A stretch of 17,102 nucleotides of DNA from Woeseia sp. (lineage in GTDB: Bacteria > Pseudomonadota > Gammaproteobacteria > Steroidobacterales > Woeseiaceae). The position numbers and the translations under genes are program-made. Below the pieces are notes generated by a model. It was not told the origin of the DNA and made no database searches. It saw only the letters and a program-made list of their open reading frames with translations. The first letter of the stretch is position 1. Each line of letters begins with the position of its first letter. Location: positions 1 to 17,102 of the forward strand of contig JABIUH010000185.1 of assembly GCA_018701055.1 (NCBI GenBank). Reading direction: 5' to 3'. Shown piece by piece: positions 1 through 6,961 of this stretch.

Positions 1-1824
1 CAGAAATTGCAGTTGATATTGCGTCAGGAGCTTTTGCACGTCGCTAACGTATCCGACTTTGACGCTTTGCCAACGCCTTTTCGCGCGGTCGCATCTGATA
101 TTGAAACGGGTGATTTATACGTGATGTCCAGCGGCGATTTAGCGCTCGCTGCTCGCGCGAGTATGTCTGCGCCCGGGATATTCTCTCCGGTGGAAGTCGA
201 TGGCAGAACGCTCGTTGATGGAGGATTGGTTGGTAATGTACCAGTAGATGTGGTGCGGGAAATGAACGTCGACATCGTCATTGCGGTGGATGTTGAGTTT
301 CCTCTCTATCCACCAGAACAACTTCAGTCGGCGCTCGAAATCACCGAACAGATGCTAACGATCCTAATTCGGAAGGAGACTCGACGGCAGCTAAGTACCC
401 TCGGGGAACGAGATATTCTGATTCGACCCGATCTCGGCGAATATGCATCGACCAATTTTGCGGAGATCGCCGATACGATTCCACGCGGACAAATTGCGGC
501 GCTAGGTTTGGCCGATCGGTTACAAGAATTTGCATTGGACGACGAGCAATATGCAGCTTTCTTGGAAAATCGAGAAATGCCGGTTGATACGGACACAGTA
601 ATCGATTTCGTGCGTGTCATTAACGATGGCCCTTTGTCTGAAGAGGTGCTCGCAAGCCGTCTTAAAACAAAGCCTGGAGATTTGGTCGACCCAGAAAAAC
701 TGGCTGAGGATGCGGGTCGACTTTATGGACTGAATAGTTTTGAGAACGTGGCGTACAAACTCGTAGAAGAGGGCGATCGAATTGGCGTCGAGTTTCGGAC
801 GCGGGGAAAAAGCTGGGGTCCCAATTTTCTGAAATTCGGACTATCGCTCGAAGATGATTTTGAAGGGTCGACCGCATTCAATGTTGCGAGTCGTTTGACC
901 ATGACGGGTTTAAATTCCTTGGGCGCCGAATGGCGCAATGATCTTCAGGTGGGGACGGAGCCGCGATTCGATTCTGAGTTTTATCAACCGCTCAATGCCG
1001 ACTCTCGATACTTTATCGCACCGCATATTGGTCTGGCACAACGCAACGTCAATACGTTTGGAAATGATGCCACTGTTGGGCGTTACCGGATTTCTGAAGC
1101 AGAGATCGGTTTTGATATCGGGCGCGAATTGGGGCGTTGGGGTGAGGTGAGGTTTGGTGCCTTTCGTGGCGCAGGTGACGCGCGTATCAAAATTGGCGAT
1201 CCGTCGTCACTGCCGAATCTGGACTTCGGACGCGGCGGAGCATTTGCGCGGTTTAGCGTCGATACGCTGGACGATGCCCAGATTCCGCGTTCAGGAACAC
1301 GAATGAATATTGAATGGTTGCTGTCGAGAGAAGGCCTCAGCGCCGACAATGATTTCGATTCGATAACGGCAAGTGTCGACAGAGTGTGGTCTTGGGGCAA
1401 GGACCAGCGCAATACAAGCCAGCTGGGATTCGAATATGCGACGACCATAAATTCCGATAATCTCATTCAGGAATTTTTTCCACTCGGCGGATTTTTGCGC
1501 TTGTCTGGTCTGGATCGCGGGGAGCTAAGTGGGCCGCACGCCGGACTTGTGAGGTTTTTATATTATCGGCGTATTGGTCAGGATTCTGGAACAGCCTTAA
1601 ATATGCCCCTGTATGTCGGGGCGAGTGTTGAAGCCGGAAACGTCTGGCAGAGCCGTGCAGCGATCGACGCAAACTCTCTCATATTCAACGGTAGTGTCTT
1701 CGCAGGTGTTGATACCTACTTCGGCTTACTGTTCCTGGGCGCAGGGTTTTCTGAGCATGGCGACAGTAGCTTTTATCTGTTTCTCGGTGACCCCCGCAGA
1801 TCGCGGTTGACGCGGGGCAACTAA
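1..1824 (+). CDS. Patatin-like phospholipase with C-terminal POTRA and beta-barrel (type Vd autotransporter-like), 5' end missing
   Basis: The reading frame is open from the first base, so the true N-terminus, including the expected G-x-S-x-G nucleophile motif, lies upstream. The visible start keeps the end of the patatin domain: the stretch SAPGIFSPVEVDG and then DGGLVGNVP, which carries the catalytic Asp of the Ser-Asp dyad. A POTRA-like segment follows at about residues 200-275 (INDGPLSEEVLASRL, then GLNSFENVAYKL), and then some 320 residues of alternating strands typical of a 16-stranded Omp85-family barrel. Known relatives such as Pseudomonas PlpD place a lipase at or beyond the outer membrane. 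The last strand SSFYLFLGDP is followed by a basic nine-residue tail ending in Asn, whereas family members usually end in a terminal aromatic. The stop lies 7 bases from a convergent gene. The family call is firm; the lipase activity is inferred. Confidence 0.9.
   Translation, partial: QKLQLILRQELLHVANVSDFDALPTPFRAVASDIETGDLYVMSSGDLALAARASMSAPGIFSPVEVDGRTLVDGGLVGNVPVDVVREMNVDIVIAVDVEFPLYPPEQLQSALEITEQMLTILIRKETRRQLSTLGERDILIRPDLGEYASTNFAEIADTIPRGQIAALGLADRLQEFALDDEQYAAFLENREMPVDTDTVIDFVRVINDGPLSEEVLASRLKTKPGDLVDPEKLAEDAGRLYGLNSFENVAYKLVEEGDRIGVEFRTRGKSWGPNFLKFGLSLEDDFEGSTAFNVASRLTMTGLNSLGAEWRNDLQVGTEPRFDSEFYQPLNADSRYFIAPHIGLAQRNVNTFGNDATVGRYRISEAEIGFDIGRELGRWGEVRFGAFRGAGDARIKIGDPSSLPNLDFGRGGAFARFSVDTLDDAQIPRSGTRMNIEWLLSREGLSADNDFDSITASVDRVWSWGKDQRNTSQLGFEYATTINSDNLIQEFFPLGGFLRLSGLDRGELSGPHAGLVRFLYYRRIGQDSGTALNMPLYVGASVEAGNVWQSRAAIDANSLIFNGSVFAGVDTYFGLLFLGAGFSEHGDSSFYLFLGDPRRSRLTRGN
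1792..1817. repeat. GC-rich inverted repeat at the convergent gene end
   Basis: CCCCGC at 1792-1797 pairs with GCGGGG at 1812-1817 across a 14-base loop. It lies inside the last codons of the patatin gene, a few bases before its stop and before the end of the minus-strand gene at 1832. There is no clear U-tract on either side, so it is not a classical intrinsic terminator. It could still protect a 3' end or slow polymerase. Confidence 0.35.
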
Positions 1825-1831
1825 GCTCAAG

Positions 1832-2080
1832 CTACCGTTGCACTTTTTCCAGTACCTGCGTCGGGTTATCCGTCTTTCGGTAATAACCATGGCGAACGGC
1901 CATTTTGTCAAAGGCGGCGTCGCGTTCTGTTTCACTTCGGTACCAATGAAGTTTTTCCCACGAGTCGCCCAGAACTCGGGAAAACGTATCATTCGTCGGT
2001 AACGACACTTTGATGCCGTAATTTCTTTCCTTAAATGCCTGGTCTGGTTCAACCAGGTTGTGCTTGTGGCAATAGCTCAC
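1832..2080 (-). CDS. Small conserved hypothetical protein, 82 aa
   Basis: I recognise this only as a short conserved gammaproteobacterial protein type of unknown function; I recall no named domain. The sequence is soluble, charged and Trp/Tyr-rich (ERNYGIKVSLP, LGDSWEKLHWY, TERDAAFDKMA), with no signal peptide, membrane helix or Cys pair. The start is GTG at 2080 with GGAG about 7 bases upstream. The overlapping ATG a few bases upstream is in another frame. It lies 76 bases downstream of the kinase-like gene on the same strand, so the two are probably co-transcribed. Its 3' end faces the patatin gene with 7 bases between stops. The coding call rests on the SD-placed start and protein-like composition; a function cannot be assigned. 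Confidence 0.7.
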   Translation of the reverse strand: MSYCHKHNLVEPDQAFKERNYGIKVSLPTNDTFSRVLGDSWEKLHWYRSETERDAAFDKMAVRHGYYRKTDNPTQVLEKVQR

Positions 2081-2156
2081 GCATTGTCTCCGCGGGAATC
2101 GATCATTAGTCGCCGCATCATAACCGCGCGAATGTTGTGGACCAAGCTAGAATGAC

Positions 2157-2825
2157 CTAAAACCGCTCTGAAGCGCCTTCGCGATCCCGCCAACCCAAAA
2201 TACGGCGCGTGACGAACAGATAAAGCCGCTTACCGATAATGGCCCAAATTCGCGAGATGACGGAGGGGTTGTCCAGTATTCGTTTCTCCCGCTCTGTGAG
2301 CAGATGAGGGCAGTAGGTCCGTTTATGTTTTAGCAGATGCCGAATGTCTTCGCGGGCTAAGACGCGGAAAAGGCGCCCCCGTGTTGGCGCGAAGATTGCG
2401 AGCTGGTAATCGATGATCGCGGGCTGACCGGTGGCGGTGACGAGGAAATTCGGTTCTTTGGCCAGATCGTTGTGTGCAATGTTGTGCCGATGATGCTGGC
2501 GAATTAGTTGCGCAGCCGCCCGGAAATATTTCGGATCCGTTGGCTTCCCTTCTTGCATGGGCAGGCCTTCGATGTGGGTTCGATCGAGTGTGTCGGCGTT
2601 CACTCTGAGGAGATCAGGCACACCCTTAATGCCCTCGAGAACAGCAAGGGCACGAGCTTCTCGTGCCAGAAGCTTGCGAGCGATCCAGCGAATACTAATG
2701 TGTGCGGATCGAGAATCGCGACAAATGGTTTGTGTTTGGCCGCAATCACGCCGTTCCGTATGACCGAAAATGTCCTTTTTCAATAACTTAGAACGAGAAG
2801 CTTGCAAATTGTCGTGCCCATGCAT
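2157..2825 (-). CDS. RIO/lipopolysaccharide-kinase-like small protein kinase homologue
   Basis: The 222-residue product has the core of the protein-kinase-like fold. H118-N-D-L-A-K with N126 matches the HxDxxxxN catalytic loop, and IIDYQLA (D139) stands where DFG normally is, with Tyr-Gln replacing Phe-Gly. I see no clear Gly-rich loop or VAIK lysine in the N-terminal part; an Arg-rich segment (WIARKLLAREARAL) probably forms helix C. The C-terminal 30 residues are basic and amphipathic (GKRLYLFVTRRIL), which suggests membrane-surface contact. Small kinases of this kind are usually annotated as RIO1-like Ser/Thr kinases or compared with LPS core kinases; the substrate is unknown. The ATG at 2825 lacks a good Shine-Dalgarno sequence, and a later TTG is possible. 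It diverges from the large ATPase gene, with 98 bases between starts, and precedes the 82-aa gene. Confidence 0.78.
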   Translation of the reverse strand: MHGHDNLQASRSKLLKKDIFGHTERRDCGQTQTICRDSRSAHISIRWIARKLLAREARALAVLEGIKGVPDLLRVNADTLDRTHIEGLPMQEGKPTDPKYFRAAAQLIRQHHRHNIAHNDLAKEPNFLVTATGQPAIIDYQLAIFAPTRGRLFRVLAREDIRHLLKHKRTYCPHLLTEREKRILDNPSVISRIWAIIGKRLYLFVTRRILGWRDREGASERF

Positions 2826-2923
2826 TGAATGTAACTGGTCCGAAATCCACGCTTGCGCTTCGAGATGCTAGCGTAGGCAAATGACCGCCGTGCATTTATC
2901 TTACCTTGTTGGTGCTGTAATCA

Positions 2924-5900
2924 ATGGCAAAAAAGTCAGACAATAAAACTGTATCGAGCGCCGAGAAAGGCGTCGAGTTTTTCAATGTCGGTGCACCGCT
3001 ACATGCCGTCCGACCGGGTTACATACGCCGCGAAGCTGACGAGAAGTTGTACAATACCGTTATAGCAGGTCACTACGCGCACGTAATAGCACCAAACAGA
3101 ACGGGCAAGACAAGTCTGATTGCATCGATTTCCGCACGATTGCAAAACAACGGTTACAAAATTGCCGTTCTGGATCTCGCCCAAGTCAGCGAGCGCAACG
3201 GCGGTTCAGACGCTGGCCGCTGGTATTACAGTATCGCGTACCGATTATCCCGCCAGTTGCGCCTCAAAATAGAATTGCAATCATGGTGGCAAGACCACTC
3301 AATCTTAAGCAATCGACAGCGTCTAGTTGAATTTTACGCACAGGTCGTGCTCAAGAATATTAAAGAGAATGTCGTTATTTTTGTCGATGGCGTTGAGCAT
3401 ATCGCGAATATTCCGTTCACTGAGCAGCTACTTGCCAGTATCCGCGCGGCACACAACTTGAGGATAACTGAGCCCGAGTTCAACAGACTCAGTTTCGCCA
3501 CTCTTGGTGAGTGCGATCCACATAGTCTGATCGACGACACTCAATTATCACCGTTCTCCATTTCTACGGAAGTTCAGTTGAAGGACTTCACACGTGAAGA
3601 CCTGGATACTTTTTCAACGGAGCTCAACCTACAACCTGCGAATGCGACACAAGCTTTGGACCGGGTCTTTTACTGGACGAGTGGCCAGCCATACTTGAGC
3701 CAAAAACTGTGCCGCGCGATCTCTCGAAATCAGATTAGTGGCGATGTGGATGATGCTGTAGATCGATTGGCGTCAGATCAACTCGCCGGGCGATCAGCCA
3801 TCACCAATGAGCCGCACTTAAGCCATGTTCAACGGGTTGTTCTGGCTGACAAGAAAAATGCCGAAGCGTTGTTGACCTTGTTGGGAAAAATCCGCAAAGG
3901 AATCAAGGTTGAGACAGATGCAGAGTTGTCGCTTCACCGACAGTTGCTGGCCATTGGCCTGGTTGTTGCCGGAGAAGAAGGCAATTTGATCTTACGGAAT
4001 CGTATTTACGCTGCCGTCTTCACTGCTCGTTGGGCGAACGAAAATCTGCCACTAAGGTGGCGCGGTCCCGCGATGATGACGGCAATTATCTTGGTTTTGA
4101 CCGCAATTCCGTTCGCTTATACGCAATTTTTGCCAAAACCGTATTTAAGAGTCATGGCAAATTCGACCTACGAACTGGAAACGGTTGCTAATGCTTATCA
4201 AAACTTGCGCTCTTTCCCTGGACATCAAGCGGCGGCGGACCGTATGTATCGGTCTGTACTGGAGGCCAGGGCGATTCAAGCGATCGATCGTCGTGGAATT
4301 CGGGATGTTGCTCGGCATGCCATTTTGTTGCCTGCAGGAATTGATTTCGCAAGCACGTTGACTGCTGAATTCTGGGACCGCCAGGCAATTGCAGCGATGC
4401 GCGAAGAACGGCGTGACGATGCGCTATTGGCTTCACTTGAAGCGCTCGAAGTAACGACACGTGTACGTCGTCGGCGAGCAGCCGCGCTGGTAGGGGACGA
4501 TTATTCACAGCTGCTCGCGACCATTCCCGCTGAAACAGGCGATGGCATCGTATTCAGTTCCGATAATTCTCTACTCACGCGGAACAACGGTGCCACGATC
4601 AAGCAGTGGGCATCTACCGGTACCGAAATCGAAGCTCGATCCGAGTGGACAGTGTATGCGTTGGAGGTATCGCCGTTGGTTCGGCGGGTTATCGTTGATC
4701 GTGACGGCATTGCTAACCGCGTCGGTTTGACGGTCAACGTAAGCCACGCGCGTTTGGACGATATTCGTATGAAGCTCATCGCGCCGTCGGGACGAGCGGT
4801 GGAAATTAGTCTTGCAGCGATCTCGTCTGCGGCAAACGCAGAAATAAGGGTTCCTCGAGATCAGTTTGCGCCGTTATTAGGTGAATCGCTTAATGGCACA
4901 TGGAGTTTGAGTTTGCGCGATGAAGCAACGGGTGTGAGCGGGCATTTGGTGGGATGGAATCTCAGCCTGAACTCGCAAGTTGTTGTCGAAAATTTTGAGC
5001 GTGGGCTTGACATCATGGATCCACAGGAACGTGCTGCGGAAAATTTGTGGTTCACGCCAGACGGCAACTATGCGATTGTGCGGGCGTTACAAAGTGACAG
5101 CGCGCGACTTTGGGATCTCAACTTCGCACGTGCCGCGAGAACCATTGCGGTGCCGGCAAACGAAGAATTTATCGGTCTTAGCGCGAATACGCAGTATCTC
5201 GTCACTGCGTCGCAAAACAGTATCAATTTGTGGCGAACCACCGATGGGCGGCGGCACAAGTCGTTAGATATTGGTGCTTCGGTGGGCGTTGCGATTTTGA
5301 GTGATGATGGTGAGCATCTGCTCGTGAAGAGCCAGAGTGATACGGATACGCTGTTTGAGGTTTGGTCGATATCATCGGCATCCGTTATTGCAGAATTAAG
5401 TATTGCGGGTACGCCCGCGTTGCACACGATTGACGCAACGGCGACCAATCTTGCAGTTGCTGACTTTGACCGCGCTGTGCGCGTCTGGAATTTGCTCACT
5501 GGTGAGTTGACGACCCAAATCGATTTGAATGAGCAACCGAGCCAAATCGAACTATCGGCTAACGGGAATGCTTTGGGCATCCTTCTGGGCGACAAGGGAG
5601 TGTCACTGTGGAGCACCGAGCAGGCCAGTACGCCGCTGCTCGAAGAAGCTGGAAGCGGAGATTGGCACATGGCATTTTCGCCGTCAGGTGCGCGCTTCAT
5701 CGCCGGTAACCGTCGCGATGGAATGCAGGTTTTTCAGAGCGCGGATGGCATGCCATCGAGTCCTTTGTTGGACACCGGGTTTAGTACAACGCAGGACAAG
5801 ATTTTTGATTTTAGTAATGACGAAGACACCCTTGTGTCCGCTGGATTAAACGACAGCGTGCGATTTTGGTCAGTGCCGGCTATTTCAACATCGACTTCAC

Positions 5901-6961
5901 TCGGCACGTCAGGTAGCGCTGATCAAAACTCATTCATCGGCGAAGGCGAGGGCAACGTTACAGTCAGTGCCATGGCGCCGGACGGCGAATGGATGGCCGA
6001 AGGCGATCGATCTGGTCATGTCCACATTCACCGTATCGATCAGACCATTGGCAATGTCGTTGCGAATACTGATGAATTCAGTTTCCTTGGACACAATGAT
6101 GCGGTTTTAGCACTTGAGTTCAGTGCCGATGGCGCTCTCGTCGCGAGCGCTGGTGCTGATGGGCAAATCCGAATTTGGGATGCACATAGCGGTTTGCCCC
6201 GACCGTTTTACGGAAAAACTGACATCACCCGCGTTGAGAAAATGGAGTTTTCGCCGACGGCAAAGCAACTTGCTGTATTGAGCGGTCAACGCGTTTGGCT
6301 GATGAATACAGAGAGCGGTGAAGAGTTAGCTAGCATTGAGTTGGGTGAAAGGCATGCGGATATTGCATTCGCGGAAGATAGTCAGGTTTTTCTTGCCGCC
6401 GACAGTGGCATTCTGCGCAACCTCTATTCAGATCGAACCGGCAATTGGCACCTTCGAAACGTCTGGCAAGGTTCGCGCGCAATTCGCCACCTTGAAATTG
6501 CGCCGGGACGGCAGGCGATGGTTCTAGTTGATGATCAAAACATAGCGTATTTACTTGATCCCCGTAGCGGTCAAGTTGGCGCATCCGTGATGTCGCTACC
6601 CGACAATGTTAGCGATGTCTCATTCAGTCCTAATGAGTCCCGCGTCTTGTTTAGAACGGGTCGATGGATTCACCGCGCACTGGTTTCGCCAAGTGGACTT
6701 AGTTGGACGGACACGATCAGAAGTCCCAAAGCGGTGAATGGTGCTCGATTCGTGTTTGAATCGTCAGATTCTGCGGCTAGTAGAGCGGGTGGTCGTGTGC
6801 TTTTGCTGACAAATGCAACCGGCCAGATTGAATTGGCAGAGCTCTATTTTGACTATGCGGACGGACCAGCACTAATTGGAACGAAACCAGGCCTTCTAGG
6901 CAAGTGGACGGAGAAGTTGCAGCGCGTTGGACCTAGCGGTTTTGTCCGCGAAGGGTTCTGA
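2924..6961 (+). CDS. AAA-like ATPase - transmembrane - WD40 repeat protein with an embedded proprotein-convertase P domain
   Basis: The product has 1345 residues. Residues ~20-370 form an AAA_35-like P-loop domain: Walker A APNRTGKTSL (K62, T63; Ala replaces the usual first Gly) and Walker B VVIFVDGVEH (D155), followed by a winged-helix-like end. A single membrane helix lies at ~381-402. Residues ~410-530 look helical and linker-like. From ~538 WD40-type repeats begin, about 14-15 in all. The clearest is ~1057-1090 (ALEFSADG, IRIWD). Between repeats 1 and 2, residues ~577-684 match a proprotein-convertase P domain: LDDIRMKLIAPSGR, then GESLNGTWSLSLRDEATG, then GWNLSL. Charge around the helix (LRWRG before it) favours a cytoplasmic ATPase and periplasmic propellers. 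It resembles STAND-like sensors, but the role is unknown. The ATG has only a weak ribosome site. The 3' end overlaps the opposing gene by 29 bases. Confidence 0.9.
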   Translation: MAKKSDNKTVSSAEKGVEFFNVGAPLHAVRPGYIRREADEKLYNTVIAGHYAHVIAPNRTGKTSLIASISARLQNNGYKIAVLDLAQVSERNGGSDAGRWYYSIAYRLSRQLRLKIELQSWWQDHSILSNRQRLVEFYAQVVLKNIKENVVIFVDGVEHIANIPFTEQLLASIRAAHNLRITEPEFNRLSFATLGECDPHSLIDDTQLSPFSISTEVQLKDFTREDLDTFSTELNLQPANATQALDRVFYWTSGQPYLSQKLCRAISRNQISGDVDDAVDRLASDQLAGRSAITNEPHLSHVQRVVLADKKNAEALLTLLGKIRKGIKVETDAELSLHRQLLAIGLVVAGEEGNLILRNRIYAAVFTARWANENLPLRWRGPAMMTAIILVLTAIPFAYTQFLPKPYLRVMANSTYELETVANAYQNLRSFPGHQAAADRMYRSVLEARAIQAIDRRGIRDVARHAILLPAGIDFASTLTAEFWDRQAIAAMREERRDDALLASLEALEVTTRVRRRRAAALVGDDYSQLLATIPAETGDGIVFSSDNSLLTRNNGATIKQWASTGTEIEARSEWTVYALEVSPLVRRVIVDRDGIANRVGLTVNVSHARLDDIRMKLIAPSGRAVEISLAAISSAANAEIRVPRDQFAPLLGESLNGTWSLSLRDEATGVSGHLVGWNLSLNSQVVVENFERGLDIMDPQERAAENLWFTPDGNYAIVRALQSDSARLWDLNFARAARTIAVPANEEFIGLSANTQYLVTASQNSINLWRTTDGRRHKSLDIGASVGVAILSDDGEHLLVKSQSDTDTLFEVWSISSASVIAELSIAGTPALHTIDATATNLAVADFDRAVRVWNLLTGELTTQIDLNEQPSQIELSANGNALGILLGDKGVSLWSTEQASTPLLEEAGSGDWHMAFSPSGARFIAGNRRDGMQVFQSADGMPSSPLLDTGFSTTQDKIFDFSNDEDTLVSAGLNDSVRFWSVPAISTSTSLGTSGSADQNSFIGEGEGNVTVSAMAPDGEWMAEGDRSGHVHIHRIDQTIGNVVANTDEFSFLGHNDAVLALEFSADGALVASAGADGQIRIWDAHSGLPRPFYGKTDITRVEKMEFSPTAKQLAVLSGQRVWLMNTESGEELASIELGERHADIAFAEDSQVFLAADSGILRNLYSDRTGNWHLRNVWQGSRAIRHLEIAPGRQAMVLVDDQNIAYLLDPRSGQVGASVMSLPDNVSDVSFSPNESRVLFRTGRWIHRALVSPSGLSWTDTIRSPKAVNGARFVFESSDSAASRAGGRVLLLTNATGQIELAELYFDYADGPALIGTKPGLLGKWTEKLQRVGPSGFVREGF

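Noticed and set aside
1083..1466. 127-codon minus-strand frame within the patatin gene
   Set aside because: Shadow of the barrel-coding frame; composition is rich in Ser, Pro and Arg with no recognisable motif.
5068..5700. 210-codon open frame on the minus strand inside the ATPase-WD40 gene
   Set aside because: It lies wholly antisense to a well-supported gene, is Ser/Arg-rich like a codon shadow, and shows no domain or ribosome site.
2924..6961. The WD40/ATPase gene as part of a known anti-phage island
   Set aside because: No effector, nuclease, transposase, integrase or other defence gene is nearby, and neighbours are ordinary envelope genes; defence remains a guess.
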